A DNA stretch of 40,895 nucleotides from Aquificota bacterium (GCA_015486105.1 WFSI01000038.1:1-40895); one strand, 5' to 3'. Positions 6,107 to 15,766 are shown, counted from the first letter of the stretch. The notes: a model not told the origin generated them from the sequence alone. Made by a program: numbers and translations.

Positions 6107-8665
6107 TTACTCCCCTTTATTACCCAAAGCGGATTTTACCTTCTTGGCAAGGTCTTCAAGACTGAAGGGTTTCTGCATGAAAAGGGTGCCAGGTTCAAGG
6201 ACTCCATGGTGTACAATGGCGTTATCTGTGTATCCAGACATGTAAAGCACCTTGAGATCCGCAAGGTGTTTTCGGAGACGTTCCACCATCACATCTCCGC
6301 TCATTCCCGGCATAACCACGTCTGTAATTATCAAATCCGGTTTAAGACTCTCCTCCTCTACCAGTAAAAGGGCCTCGCCACCATTGGCGGCCACATGCAC
6401 CTGGAAACCCAGACTTGAAAGCATCTCCTTTATCAATTCCCTCAGGGATTCTTCATCCTCTACAACCAAGACCTGCCGTCCATGACCAACCACCACATCC
6501 CCTCTTTTATTCTTAGCCCTGGCAGGAAGACTCAGCTCCTCTGTCGAATCCTGGGCCTTAGGAAGGTAAATCTTAAAGATAGTTCCCTGTCCAGGTTCAG
6601 AATAGGCCCATATATGTCCCTTCAACTGCTTGACCATCCCGTAGACCATGGAAAGGCCAAGCCCTGTTCCCCTTTTTTTGGTTGTAAAAAAGGGCTCGAA
6701 TATGTGTGATAGAGTTTCCTTAACCATACCACAGCCCGTATCTGTGACGGAAAGCAAAACGTATTCCCCAGGCTCTATCCCCTGATGCTTTTTTGCATAC
6801 TCTTCGTCAATCCAAACATTTTTGGTCTCAATTAACAACTTGCCCCCTTTGGGCATGGCATCTCTGGCGTTGACAGCCAGGTTCATAATCACCTGATCGA
6901 ACTGCATCGGATCTACCAAAACGGGAGCTAAGTCGTCTGACAGTATGAGCTGAAGATCGATATCCTCGCCTATTAACCGTTGCAACGTCTCCTTTATACC
7001 GGGTAAATGCTCATTTAGGTTTACCACCTTAGGCTGGAGGGTCTGTTTCCTGCTGAAGGCGAGAAGCTGGCCAGTTAGGGCTGCCGACCGCCTCCCGGCA
7101 TCCAGTATCTTCTCAACATCTTTCCGTATAGGGTCCTCTGGATGGAGCCTGCCAAGAATGATCTCTCCATACCCTAAAATGACATTCAACATGTTGTTGA
7201 AGTCATGTGCTATCCCCCCGGCCAGGCGACCTATGGACTCAAGTTTTTGAGCCTCGTGCAACTGCTCTTGGAGAAGGGCCTTCTCCTGATAAACCTTCAG
7301 ATGTCCAGTTACATCCCGCTTAGCGGCAACATAGTTCAAGATCTTTCCCGAACTGTTTTTAACGGGGGAAATGGTAGCGTCCTCATAATAGATGGTTCCA
7401 TCCTTCCTCCGGTTAATGAAGCGCCCCTGCCAGGTTTGCCCTCTGGTAATGGTGTTCCAGAGGTCTTTGTAAAAGGCCTCATCGTGCTCTCCACTCTTGA
7501 GGATCCGGGGGTTTTGGCCAATAGCCTCTTCCCGATGATAACCAGTTATGGCTTCAAAAGCCGGATTGACGTACTGAATCGTTCCATTGGGATCGGTTAT
7601 GACGATAGCCTCCCCAGCCTGCTCAATGGCCACCGCCAGCCTATCACGCTCGGCCTCTGCCTCCTTACGGGCCGTAATATCCCTGACAAATTCAACAACA
7701 CCTGTTATCTCTTTAGAAACAAGGTCCCTTAAGGGGTATGAAAAGAGTTCTATCCATTTCACTGGAGAATAGGGAGGAAGCCGTTTAACTTCCCTTTCTA
7801 CTTTCCCGGTCTTCATGCAGCGAAGGGAGGGACAAGGGTCACAAGGCCTGTTGGCGTCCTGATAGCAGACATAACAAGGCTTTCCCTCCAGGGGGAGGTG
7901 CTTTGCATGCCACCTTTTTATAGCGCTATTGGTGTAACGGATGGTCAGGTCAGGATTGAGAACCGAAATACCATCCTGAACACTATCGAGAACCGCTTTC
8001 AGAAACCGCGCGCTATCTATGAGCTTTTTCTCCACCCCTCCACGTTCCGCTATGGTCTTTACCCAATGCCGGAGTTCCATAGCCGCTCGGTCTTCTTTCA
8101 ACAACTCATCTGGAGGGATATAAAAGCAATTTTCATATACCTCGGTACTGATGATAGCTATGGGATGGGTGCAAAGCACATCCAGTAAAGTGGAGGCATC
8201 GAATCTGCGGCAATCGTACCGACAAATGGCCAAACACCGACTTCCAGGAAAGAAGCCACTGAGCTTGGCCTCGTACTCTATCAGTTTTTCAGGACCAGGA
8301 GGTCCCCGCAATACCCAGGTCATCTCACTGGTAATGCGTAGGGCGGAATAGCCTTTCTTTAAGGCACGCTCCGCTTCTTCCTGTAAAAAGGCAATCATTT
8401 GCTCGGGATTAAAAAATCCCTTCCGCGTGTAAGCATCGCTTTCTTTGAGAATGGAAAGCTGGCCCTGCTCCGAGTAGGCCTTTACATTAATCCCTTCGGC
8501 GCGTAAATGGTCTAAAATAGGTTCGGCATTATCACCGTTTACAATGCAAATGACCTTTTCGCCTTGCTTCAGTCCCCGGCACAAAAAAGGAGCGATTATA
8601 TTTCGCTTCTCTTCTTCGGTCTCGTAGAAGAGGCACGCGTGGTCTCCCGGCCTCAAATCACCCAT
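6107..8665 (-). CDS. MEDS-PAS-PAS hybrid histidine kinase with C-terminal receiver domain
   Basis: 852 residues without obvious membrane segments, so probably a cytoplasmic sensor. The order is: MEDS domain (residues ~3-165; starts LRPGDHACLFYETEEEK), a first PAS (~215-330) containing a Cys cluster CYVCYQDANRPCDPCP plus RC, a second PAS (~340-460), HisKA with GGIAHDFNNML (phospho-acceptor His487), HATPase_c (~570-705; N box NLAVNARDA, G boxes DTGCGM and GTGLGLSMVYG), and a receiver (~732-849; DLIITDVVMPGM, Asp782). MEDS domains are named from methanogen/methylotroph sensors such as DcmR; the ligand is unknown. No output regulator gene lies beside it, so the phosphate must pass to a partner elsewhere. 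The 5' leader holds an interrupted inverted repeat (ATACGG..AATCT / AGATT..CCGTAT, 8698-8742). Confidence 0.93.
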   Translation of the reverse strand: MGDLRPGDHACLFYETEEEKRNIIAPFLCRGLKQGEKVICIVNGDNAEPILDHLRAEGINVKAYSEQGQLSILKESDAYTRKGFFNPEQMIAFLQEEAERALKKGYSALRITSEMTWVLRGPPGPEKLIEYEAKLSGFFPGSRCLAICRYDCRRFDASTLLDVLCTHPIAIISTEVYENCFYIPPDELLKEDRAAMELRHWVKTIAERGGVEKKLIDSARFLKAVLDSVQDGISVLNPDLTIRYTNSAIKRWHAKHLPLEGKPCYVCYQDANRPCDPCPSLRCMKTGKVEREVKRLPPYSPVKWIELFSYPLRDLVSKEITGVVEFVRDITARKEAEAERDRLAVAIEQAGEAIVITDPNGTIQYVNPAFEAITGYHREEAIGQNPRILKSGEHDEAFYKDLWNTITRGQTWQGRFINRRKDGTIYYEDATISPVKNSSGKILNYVAAKRDVTGHLKVYQEKALLQEQLHEAQKLESIGRLAGGIAHDFNNMLNVILGYGEIILGRLHPEDPIRKDVEKILDAGRRSAALTGQLLAFSRKQTLQPKVVNLNEHLPGIKETLQRLIGEDIDLQLILSDDLAPVLVDPMQFDQVIMNLAVNARDAMPKGGKLLIETKNVWIDEEYAKKHQGIEPGEYVLLSVTDTGCGMVKETLSHIFEPFFTTKKRGTGLGLSMVYGMVKQLKGHIWAYSEPGQGTIFKIYLPKAQDSTEELSLPARAKNKRGDVVVGHGRQVLVVEDEESLRELIKEMLSSLGFQVHVAANGGEALLLVEEESLKPDLIITDVVMPGMSGDVMVERLRKHLADLKVLYMSGYTDNAIVHHGVLEPGTLFMQKPFSLEDLAKKVKSALGNKGE

Positions 8666-8929
8666 CCCTAAGCAAAACCTCCCATCCTTTCTCCCTGATA
8701 CGGAGAATCTTTCTATGAAAAAATCTTTAGATTACACCGTATTTTGTCGCCATCATTCAAGACGCCCATATTTCTCGAGCATCCAGACCCTGGCATCAGA
8801 CCCTCTACTCATTCAAAGATGTTAGGTTTTTTCTCACTTTTCAAGATAAAAATCAACAACAGGCCATTGTAAAGTCCTTGCCTGGCCAGAGGGTTGCAAA
8901 ACTGTTTTTTCATCTTGAGGCTTATAACC
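8666..8929. other. Intergenic region between hybrid kinase start and amrS end
   Basis: No coding potential is seen. It contains the inverted repeat 8698-8742 upstream of the kinase gene. Near 8840-8890 there is a weak minus-strand hairpin, GGCCA..TGGCC followed by TGTTGTTGATTTTT, which may end the amrS transcript. I cannot name a clear promoter. Confidence 0.4.
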
Positions 8930-9925
8930 TCACGTGACCACGGGGATTTTCTTTCCACAATTGGGACAGGTACCGTTCTTCAAAAAGACCTCGGGCAGGG
9001 AGTAACCCTCCCTTACGATGAGGGCTTTACCACAGTCGGGGCAATATGTAGTGCCCCACTCCTGGTTCCAAACATTGCCCACATACACGTAATTTAGTTT
9101 TTTTAAGGCCATCTCTCTGGCCATAGCCAGGGTCTCTATGGGGGCAGGGGGCACATCCCTGAGCTGATAATGGGGAAAGAAACGGGAGAAGTGGAGGGGG
9201 ATCTGGACAGAGACGGCTGCCACCCAATCTATCAGCTCCTGGATATCAGCCTGGGAATCGTTGTGACCAGGAATGATGAGATTGGTCACTTCTATATGGA
9301 TCCCTGCCTCATGACTTCTTTTGATGGTGTGAAGGACGGTATCCCTGAAGGGACCCAGGCATAGCCTTTTGTAAAACTCATCCCTCATAGATTTGAGATC
9401 CACGTTCATGGCATCCACCCACGGGAGAATGTCTTCCAAGGGATCAGGATTGATAACGCCGTTAGTTACCAAAACGGTTTTCAAACCCCTGGGCCTTCCC
9501 AACCGGGCTACATCCAGGATATACTCGAACCAGATGAGGGGTTCGGAGTAGGTGAAGGATACACCTACTGAATGGTGGTAGATGGCCCAGTCCACCAATT
9601 TTTCGGGAGAGACGTACTTGGTGGGCACATCGGTCTGGGAAATCTGCCAGTTCTGACAAAAGACACATGATAGATTGCATCCATTGGGTCCCACAGAGAG
9701 GATGTAACTGCCAGGGTAGAAGTGGTAGAGGGGTTTCTTTTCTATAGGATCCATGGAGAGGGAGATGGTTTGGCCATACCCTTGGGTGTAAAGTGTTCCT
9801 TCTTGGTTGGTTCTTACTCGGCAGAATCCTCTATTCCCTGGCCTTATGACACATTCCCTTGGGCACAGAAGGCACTTGACCTTTCCTTCTTCCAAGGGCT
9901 GCCAATAGAAGGCTTCCTTTTTCAC
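8930..9925 (-). CDS. amrS: AmmeMemoRadiSam-type radical SAM protein (AmrS)
   Basis: 331 residues. The N-terminal Cys segment [20 protein letters not shown] is followed by the radical SAM cluster motif [13 protein letters not shown], a CxxxCxxC that binds the 4Fe-4S cluster with SAM. A C-terminal zinc-ribbon-like pair, CPDCGK and CPNCGK, ends the protein. This architecture and the pairing with an AMMECR1 gene identify the AmmeMemoRadiSam family; its reaction is not established as far as I know. It starts at GTG 9925, overlapping the amrA stop as GTGA. The third usual member, the Memo protein (AmrB), is not in this window. A second, more distant homologue lies at 22728-23831. Confidence 0.9.
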   Translation of the reverse strand: MKKEAFYWQPLEEGKVKCLLCPRECVIRPGNRGFCRVRTNQEGTLYTQGYGQTISLSMDPIEKKPLYHFYPGSYILSVGPNGCNLSCVFCQNWQISQTDVPTKYVSPEKLVDWAIYHHSVGVSFTYSEPLIWFEYILDVARLGRPRGLKTVLVTNGVINPDPLEDILPWVDAMNVDLKSMRDEFYKRLCLGPFRDTVLHTIKRSHEAGIHIEVTNLIIPGHNDSQADIQELIDWVAAVSVQIPLHFSRFFPHYQLRDVPPAPIETLAMAREMALKKLNYVYVGNVWNQEWGTTYCPDCGKALIVREGYSLPEVFLKNGTCPNCGKKIPVVT

Positions 9926-10443
9926 CGGTAGCGATCCACCTTGAACCTGTACACCTTTGTGGTTTCTTTAGGATGGATACCTGCCTTGGCCATGGCAATG
10001 GAGAGCTGATGATTTACAGTATCTACCCCTTCCAGATCGGGTAGGAGGAGCCCCCTTTTCCAACCTGACTCCACGATTACACCGTAGGTTTTGGGGTCTA
10101 ACTCTTCGTATGATTCCACGGGTTCAGGCTCGGAAAGGACATCTACGGAGATTTCCAGATCCTTCAACTCCTTAGGTTCAACTGGGGGAAACCTGGGGTC
10201 TTGGGTGGCAGCAGCTATAGCGTTTTTGATGGTTTCCTGGGCCACGTTTTCTGCAGTAGGTAAAAAGGTGCCGATACAACCCCGGAGGTCTCCTTTCTTC
10301 TTCAGGGACACGAAAACCCCTGCCTTTTTCTTCATTTCAGGGATCATATCTTCAGGAGATGGGGGTTCTATCACTCTTCCGTTTTTTACATACTCTTCAA
10401 TGGTTCTTCTGGCTAAGTCTACTAAGGGATGCTTTTTCTCCAT
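9922..10443 (-). CDS. amrA: AMMECR1-domain protein (AmmeMemoRadiSam system protein A)
   Basis: 173 residues, all one AMMECR1 domain. Signature stretches are [30 protein letters not shown] and [15 protein letters not shown]. The function is unknown in any organism; bacterial copies co-occur with the radical SAM partner, as here. The ATG overlaps the stop of the ispB-like gene (TAATG), and its own stop overlaps the amrS start, so the three genes form one tightly coupled unit. Family assignment is certain; the role is not. Confidence 0.92.
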   Translation of the reverse strand: MEKKHPLVDLARRTIEEYVKNGRVIEPPSPEDMIPEMKKKAGVFVSLKKKGDLRGCIGTFLPTAENVAQETIKNAIAAATQDPRFPPVEPKELKDLEISVDVLSEPEPVESYEELDPKTYGVIVESGWKRGLLLPDLEGVDTVNHQLSIAMAKAGIHPKETTKVYRFKVDRYR

Positions 10444-11411
10444 TATACCTCTCTCTCTGCACTTAAAAAGGCTACTTTTGTAAGATAATGCTTTTCGAGA
10501 CTTTCTTCAAAGATTTCTAATTGCTCCACGGCCCGGCGGGCGTGTTCCCGGGCCTTTTCCCTTGCTGCTTCTATGCCCCTGTGGTTCATTATAATAGTCT
10601 TTACTCTCTGTATGAGTTGGGGGGTAATCTCGTCGGCCAGGATGGCTTCCTGGATGGTCCTTTTTTCCTCTTTGCTGGCCTTTTTTAAAGTTGTAAGAAG
10701 GGGTAGGGTGAGTTTACCTTCCTTCAGATCGTTGCCTGAAGGTTTCCCTGTTTTCTTAGGGTTTCCTGTCACGTCCAAGCAGTCGTCCACGATTTGAAAG
10801 GTATAGCCCAGTTCTTGCCCATAGGTTTTGAGGGCCTCCCTCTCTTTATCCCGGGCTTCAGAGAGGATGGCTCCCACCTCGCAACAGGCAGAGATGAGGG
10901 CGGCGGTTTTACCGAAGATGATTTGGTAATAGTTATCTATCGTTGTGTTTATATTGAAGCTGTTCAAAAGTTGGAGGATTTCTCCCTCGGCCAAGTGCAT
11001 GCATACTTGGGCCATGACCTTCAAGGACGAGGAGGTTAGGTGATGAACCATCATGGAAAAGGCCTGGGCTAAGAGGAAGTCTCCCACAAGGACGGATGCC
11101 TCATTACCCCAGATGCTGTTGGCTGATGTCTTGCCCCTTCGGGTATCCGATTCATCTACCACATCGTCATGTAGCAGGGTGGCTGTGTGGATGTACTCTG
11201 CCACGCAAGCGGCTATGTGGGCCTTTTCTCCCCGGTAGCCACAGAGGGCAGCTGAAGCGATAACCATGAGGGGTCGGAACCTTTTGCCTCCGCTTTCAAG
11301 GATGTACTGGGAAAGTTCGGGGATTACTTTTATGGTAGAATGAATGTTGTTGTTGATGATCTCTTCTGTCATCGCAAGGTCATCTTTGAAGTAATCCAAA
11401 ATTTCCTTCAA
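10443..11411 (-). CDS. ispB: Trans-polyprenyl diphosphate synthase (IspB / octaprenyl-type)
   Basis: 322 residues. The first aspartate-rich motif, [15 protein letters not shown], and the second, DDCLDVTG, bind Mg and the diphosphates; GGKRFRPLM is the usual substrate loop. Such enzymes extend farnesyl diphosphate with isopentenyl units to make the side chain of menaquinone or ubiquinone; chain length cannot be read safely by eye. The start is TTG at 11411 behind GGGAGGGG; an internal ATG at residue 14 is the alternative. It is first in the operon with amrA and amrS and is divergent from the metal transporter. Confidence 0.9.
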   Translation of the reverse strand: MKEILDYFKDDLAMTEEIINNNIHSTIKVIPELSQYILESGGKRFRPLMVIASAALCGYRGEKAHIAACVAEYIHTATLLHDDVVDESDTRRGKTSANSIWGNEASVLVGDFLLAQAFSMMVHHLTSSSLKVMAQVCMHLAEGEILQLLNSFNINTTIDNYYQIIFGKTAALISACCEVGAILSEARDKEREALKTYGQELGYTFQIVDDCLDVTGNPKKTGKPSGNDLKEGKLTLPLLTTLKKASKEEKRTIQEAILADEITPQLIQRVKTIIMNHRGIEAAREKAREHARRAVEQLEIFEESLEKHYLTKVAFLSAEREV

Positions 11412-11445
11412 AACCCCTCCCTCTCACTTGATGGTTGAACGAATC

Positions 11446-11467
11446 CTTTTAAACTTATATCTAAAAG
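11446..11467. promoter_or_regulatory. Small inverted repeat in the ispB/znuA divergent region, candidate operator
   Basis: CTTTTA, ten bases, TAAAAG. It lies between the two divergent starts and over possible promoter elements (TTGAAC at 11435 and TATATC near 11456). It could serve a metal regulator such as Zur but does not match a consensus I know. Confidence 0.25.
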
Positions 11468-11493
11468 ATCTGGTCTGTCCAAGGGGGGCGGTA

Positions 11494-12330
11494 ATGAAGA
11501 GGGTTTTTCTTTTCCTTATGGTGCTTATGTTGCCCGGGGTCCTTTGGGCGAGTTCCCTTTCCGTGGTGGCTACCATTTATCCTCTTACCGCTATGGTGAA
11601 GGCCGTGGGAGGGGATAGGGTAGAGGTAGCGACTTTAGTTCCTCCAGGGGCTTCGCCCCATGGGTTTGAGCTTAGGCCTTCCCATATGAAGGCCATCCAA
11701 AGGGCTTCTCTTTTGGTTAAGGTAGGAGCTCACTTAGATGATTGGCTGGATAAGGCCCTGAAAGGGAAAGGAAAGAGGGTTTTTATCCTGAGCCAGGGGC
11801 TGGATTTGGAGGAGGGGAACCCTCATGTCTGGCTCGATCCCTTCATGGTGGAAAAGAAAATTCCTGAGCTGGTAGGACTTCTCTCTAAATTGGATCCTTT
11901 AGGGGCGGGGTACTACAGAGAGAGGGGCAGACGGTTCCAACTGGAGTTGGAGCGGGTTACTGCCAAGATAAGGGTTCTATTGGCCTCTATGCCCTGTCGT
12001 TACTATGTGGCTCAGCATGGGGCCTGGTATTATTTCTGTCAGCGCTTTGGCCTTACCTCTCTGGGGGTGGTAGAGGAGGTGCCCGGTAGGGAACCTGGCC
12101 CCCGGAGATTTATGTACCTTCTGAAGATGGTCAAGGAATATGCCCCTGTGCTCCTTTTTGCTGATAGGGGGGAAAACCCTCGTGCCATGGAGGTCTTGGC
12201 CAGGGATAGCGGGGGCATTTTGGTCACCCTTGATCCTTTAGGAGACCCTAAGGATCCTGAAAAGAGGGACTTGGTCTCCCTTTTTCTCTATGACGCAAGG
12301 AGGATTTATCATGGCTGTACCCGCCGTTAG
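11494..12330 (+). CDS. znuA: Metal ABC transporter substrate-binding protein (ZnuA/TroA family)
   Basis: 278 residues. A signal peptide (MKRVFLFLMVLMLPGVLWAS) precedes a cluster A-I (SBP_bac_9) domain. Metal-binding histidines sit in the expected places: SPHGFELRPS, GNPHVWLDP and AQHGAWYYF, with a late acidic site near FADRGENP. There is no His-rich loop, unlike many zinc-specific ZnuA proteins, so zinc and manganese are both possible. The start at 11494 follows AAGGGGGG; the track start 22 codons earlier adds an implausible leader. It overlaps the ATPase gene by 20 bases. Confidence 0.9.
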   Translation: MKRVFLFLMVLMLPGVLWASSLSVVATIYPLTAMVKAVGGDRVEVATLVPPGASPHGFELRPSHMKAIQRASLLVKVGAHLDDWLDKALKGKGKRVFILSQGLDLEEGNPHVWLDPFMVEKKIPELVGLLSKLDPLGAGYYRERGRRFQLELERVTAKIRVLLASMPCRYYVAQHGAWYYFCQRFGLTSLGVVEEVPGREPGPRRFMYLLKMVKEYAPVLLFADRGENPRAMEVLARDSGGILVTLDPLGDPKDPEKRDLVSLFLYDARRIYHGCTRR

Positions 12331-13093
12331 TTTGGAAGGAATTACGGTGGTTTTTAATGGGAAAACCATTCTGGATAGGGTTACTCTCCAAGTGGGAAAA
12401 GGGGAATTCTGGGGCATCATAGGCCCCAATGGGGGGGGTAAAACCAGCCTGTTAAGAACGGTTTTGGGTATTCTTCGGCCTAAAGAAGGAAAGGTTTCCA
12501 TCATGGGGCATTCTCCTAAGACGGCGGTAAGGAAGGGGCTGGTGGGTTATCTTCCCCAGAGGATGGATGCCAGGATCTTCCCACTTTCCGCTTTAGAGGT
12601 AGTTATGTTGGGGGAATGCAACCGATCTAATTTCTTTAGGTCTTTCGGTGCCCGGCACCGGAATGATGCTGTGGAGGCCTTGGAGATGGTGGATATGGCT
12701 GAAAAGGCCCATGAACCTTTCCCTTGCCTCTCTGGGGGGGAACAACAGAGGGTGCTCGTAGCCATGGCCCTGGCTTCCAAGCCCCGGATCCTTCTCTTAG
12801 ACGAGCCCAATACAGGGGTGGATATGGTGGCCCAAGAGGGCTTCTACCAAGTGATGAAGGGTTTCAAAGAGACGCTGGGGCTTACTATTCTTATGGTGAC
12901 CCATGATGTAGGGGTTATATCCCATTTTGTGGACCATATAGCATGTCTCAATGTCACTCTCCATTATGCCGGAGATCCATGGGGAGCTCTGGATTGTCAT
13001 CTTTTGGAGGACCTGTATGGAGAGCCTGTAGATGTCTTCGTTCATCACCCTCAGTGTGAAGGGTGCCATGTGCTGAAGGGCTTAAAGGAATGA
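12311..13093 (+). CDS. znuC: Metal ABC transporter ATP-binding protein (ZnuC-like)
   Basis: 260 residues with the full ABC set: Walker A GPNGGGKTS, signature LSGGEQQRV, Walker B ILLLDEPN and the switch histidine in MVTHD. The C-terminal tail has His/Cys-rich HHPQCEGCH, which could touch metal. The ATG at 12311 has AAGGAGG upstream and replaces the track start seven codons earlier. It powers the import channel made by the next gene, with which it overlaps as ATGA. Confidence 0.92.
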   Translation: MAVPAVSLEGITVVFNGKTILDRVTLQVGKGEFWGIIGPNGGGKTSLLRTVLGILRPKEGKVSIMGHSPKTAVRKGLVGYLPQRMDARIFPLSALEVVMLGECNRSNFFRSFGARHRNDAVEALEMVDMAEKAHEPFPCLSGGEQQRVLVAMALASKPRILLLDEPNTGVDMVAQEGFYQVMKGFKETLGLTILMVTHDVGVISHFVDHIACLNVTLHYAGDPWGALDCHLLEDLYGEPVDVFVHHPQCEGCHVLKGLKE

Positions 13094-13884
13094 CAGGGAT
13101 GCCCCTTTTTGCCCAATACTCCTTGGGCGCTGCCCTCATGCTGGCCCTCCTTCTATCTCTTTTATCCTTTTTTGTAGTGGTTCATAACTGGTCCTTTCTG
13201 GGTGTAGGTATATCTCATGCTGCCTTCGGAGGCGTGGCCTTGGGGTTTCTCTTGGGAGTGCCTCCCGATATCCCAGCCCTTCTTTTTGCCTTGGGAGCAG
13301 GGCTCACCATAGGTTTGGTAAAGCGTAAGTGGGGGCTCCATGAGGACGTGGCCATAGGGATTATATTCTCCAGTGCTATGGGATTGGGAGTGGTTCTCTT
13401 CTCCATATCTAAGGGATACACCTCTGACGCCTTTAGCTATCTCTTTGGCAATATTCTTACCCTCACTAAGGGAGATCTCATAGCCATAGCCGCTGTCACC
13501 CTTTTGGCCTATATCTTCGTAGGGGTTTTCCTGAAAGGTCTTCTCCTCATGGCCCTCAACGAAGAGCTGGCTTATACCCGCGGTCTCCCTGTAGATTTCC
13601 TCTATTATTCCCTTTTGGTTGTATTAGCCCTGGCAGTTGTTTTTGCCATAAAGCTGGTAGGGGTGATCCTGGTAACGGCGCTGATAGTGACTCCTGCCTC
13701 TGTAGCCCTCCACTTTCTCACAGGGTATCGGGGCATCTTTTTCCTTTCTATAGGGGTAGGACTGGGGGTGAATGTCGTAGGCCTATCTATTGCTTACCTT
13801 TTGGATCTTCCTCCAGGGGCTACCATGGCGATAGTGGCGGGGTTGGTCTTTTTCCTGTCTCTCTTTATTCCATCTCCACATTGA
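13090..13884 (+). CDS. znuB: Metal ABC transporter permease (ZnuB-like)
   Basis: 264 residues, about eight hydrophobic helices, typical of the ABC-3 permease family. The N-terminal FLGVGISHAAFGGVALGFLLG and the later ALIVTPASVALHFLTGYR are family landmarks. It starts at ATG 13090 within the ATGA overlap with znuC. Its 3' end overlaps the 3' end of dinG by 20 bases, so the two convergent transcripts share their ends and I see no terminator between them. Confidence 0.92.
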   Translation: MTGMPLFAQYSLGAALMLALLLSLLSFFVVVHNWSFLGVGISHAAFGGVALGFLLGVPPDIPALLFALGAGLTIGLVKRKWGLHEDVAIGIIFSSAMGLGVVLFSISKGYTSDAFSYLFGNILTLTKGDLIAIAAVTLLAYIFVGVFLKGLLLMALNEELAYTRGLPVDFLYYSLLVVLALAVVFAIKLVGVILVTALIVTPASVALHFLTGYRGIFFLSIGVGLGVNVVGLSIAYLLDLPPGATMAIVAGLVFFLSLFIPSPH

Positions 13885-15766
13885 CTTGGGGAAGGGATGC
13901 GAGGAAGATCCGTCCGTAGCTTTTTTCCAGGATGCGAGAGTCCAAGATATAGACCACCCCCCTATCCTCCTTGCTTCTGATGAGCCTTCCAAACCCTTGG
14001 CGAAAGACCAAGACAGCTTCGGGGAGGAGGTAGTTCCAGAAAGGATCCTTCCCCTGTCTTTGAAACCATCGGGAGCGGGCTGCTACCAAGGGTTCTTCGG
14101 GAGAGCGAAAGGGGAGCTTTACCATGATCAGAGTCTTGAGGGAATCTCCTGGAAGGTCTATTCCTTCCCAGAAACTCTCTACCCCTACCAGGACCCCCAT
14201 GGGATCCTCTCGAAATCTGCTCACCAATGTATCCCTTCCCTCTTCTCCTTGAACATAGAAACTCAGATGGGGAAAGGTCCTCCTGAGAGTCTTGGCTGCT
14301 CCCTCCATGAGCCGGTAGGCTGTAAAGAGGATGAGGGTTTGGCCCTCCCTTTCCATGAGGATAGATGAGATGGCTTCTATGATGTTTTCCATGTAGCCCT
14401 TGGCCCCTGGATTAGGAAGACTTCCCTTTACTACAAGGCGTACCTGATGGCTGTAAGAGAATTCCTGGGGCAGGAATACCTCTTGGGCTTCTCTTATACC
14501 CAGGGTCCTTCTGATGTGCTCCATGCTTCCTCCCACGGAGAGGGTAGCTGAAGTGAGGACCATGCCATCCACTACGGAAAAGAGGGCCTCATCTAAGGAT
14601 GAAGAAACGTCTAAGGGAGCTAAGTGGAAGGAAACAATGGGGGGATCTCCCATTCCCTTTTCTACCCACTTTACCGTTTCTTCTTCTTCTATTGCCCAAT
14701 CTTCAAGGACTTGGGCTGAGGATAGCAGTTCCCTGGAGGCCAGGGCTACCTCCCCCATGACTGGTGCGTCTTCTCCTAAGCGCCGCACCAGTCCTTCCCC
14801 CTTGAGGGCTATCTCTTCCATAGTAAAGGATAGCTGTCCCAAGAGCTCTTTCAGTTTCCCTTTTTCCGGCAGGGACTCTTGGGGAACCCGTCCTTGGGGT
14901 AGGATGGAGGCCAAGAAGTTCAAAGCATGGTCCAGGAGCCTCTCGAGGCTCTGGAGCCCTTTTAAGAAGGGTTGCCCCCCTTCTAATGATAGGCCAAGAC
15001 CCGAGAGGCCCTGGGCCCGGCGCAATACACGGTTGAGGGAGCATTTTTTCCCCATGACTTCTAAAGCCGTTCTTTCCAGGCGATGGGCCTCATCCACAAT
15101 GAGCCTTTCAAAGTAGGGTAGGCCCCTTTTTTCTGCCAAAAGATGACTGAGGAGAAGATGATGGTTCACCACTACAACATGGGCATCTTCTGCCCTTTTC
15201 CATGCTTTCTGATAGAAGCAAGCCTCCCTGTATGGACAGTTTTTCCCTAAGCAGTACTCCCATCGGCTTCCCAAAATGGCACTGAGCCTTGGTTGAGGTG
15301 CTTGTTCTAAATCTCCCCAAGAGGTGGTGTGGGCCCAGTTCACCACACTCTCTAAGATTTGGCCCATCTCCACAGCTCCCTTTAGACGATGCAGACACAA
15401 ATAGTTGTTTCTTCCTTTAAGGGGAGATACCAATAGAGATACCCCTTGATTTTTGAGAAGTCTCTTGACCAAAGGAAGATCCTTGAAGGTTACCTGGTCT
15501 TGGAGACTCTTTGTGCTGGTGGAGATGACTGTCCGGGCGCCCCTCTCCGAAGCGAAAAGGGCGGCTGGGATGAGATAGGCCAAGGTCTTACCCACCCCTG
15601 TTCCTCCCTCTATAAGGCTTATGCCTCCTTCCTCCATGATCCGGGCTACCTCTTCTCCCATTATCTTTTGGCTTTCTCTGGCCTCATAGTTCTTCAAAAA
15701 AGGGGATAGGAGATCTCTGCTGAGGAGCCTTTCGGTTAGTGTTTTTATGCTGATCATCCCTTCCAC
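13865..15766 (-). CDS. dinG: DinG-family ATP-dependent DNA helicase (XPD-like, Fe-S)
   Basis: 633 residues. Motif I is EGGTGVGKTLAYL, motif II is VDEAHRLE, and the last motif is QGFGRLIRSKED. Between I and II lie the four cysteines expected for a 4Fe-4S cluster: YLCLHRL, then EYCLGKNCPYREACF. Relatives are 5'-3' helicases that unwind D-loops, R-loops and G-quadruplexes. No exonuclease domain is present at the N-terminus. GTG 15766 has AAGGA eight bases upstream; ATG 15757 is the alternative. It is monocistronic and divergent from the TPR lipoprotein operon. Confidence 0.92.
   Translation of the reverse strand: MEGMISIKTLTERLLSRDLLSPFLKNYEARESQKIMGEEVARIMEEGGISLIEGGTGVGKTLAYLIPAALFASERGARTVISTSTKSLQDQVTFKDLPLVKRLLKNQGVSLLVSPLKGRNNYLCLHRLKGAVEMGQILESVVNWAHTTSWGDLEQAPQPRLSAILGSRWEYCLGKNCPYREACFYQKAWKRAEDAHVVVVNHHLLLSHLLAEKRGLPYFERLIVDEAHRLERTALEVMGKKCSLNRVLRRAQGLSGLGLSLEGGQPFLKGLQSLERLLDHALNFLASILPQGRVPQESLPEKGKLKELLGQLSFTMEEIALKGEGLVRRLGEDAPVMGEVALASRELLSSAQVLEDWAIEEEETVKWVEKGMGDPPIVSFHLAPLDVSSSLDEALFSVVDGMVLTSATLSVGGSMEHIRRTLGIREAQEVFLPQEFSYSHQVRLVVKGSLPNPGAKGYMENIIEAISSILMEREGQTLILFTAYRLMEGAAKTLRRTFPHLSFYVQGEEGRDTLVSRFREDPMGVLVGVESFWEGIDLPGDSLKTLIMVKLPFRSPEEPLVAARSRWFQRQGKDPFWNYLLPEAVLVFRQGFGRLIRSKEDRGVVYILDSRILEKSYGRIFLASLPQVNVEME

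Noticed and set aside
7205-7732. 175-aa plus-strand ORF inside the hybrid kinase gene
   Set aside because: Antisense to the PAS2/HisKA coding region; no motif and no ribosome binding site.
8930-10443. Complete AmmeMemoRadiSam three-gene system
   Set aside because: Only the A and S components are visible; no Memo-domain ORF exists anywhere in the window.
14514-15116. 200-aa plus-strand ORF inside dinG
   Set aside because: Ser/Arg-rich antisense of dinG; composition is typical of a shadow frame.
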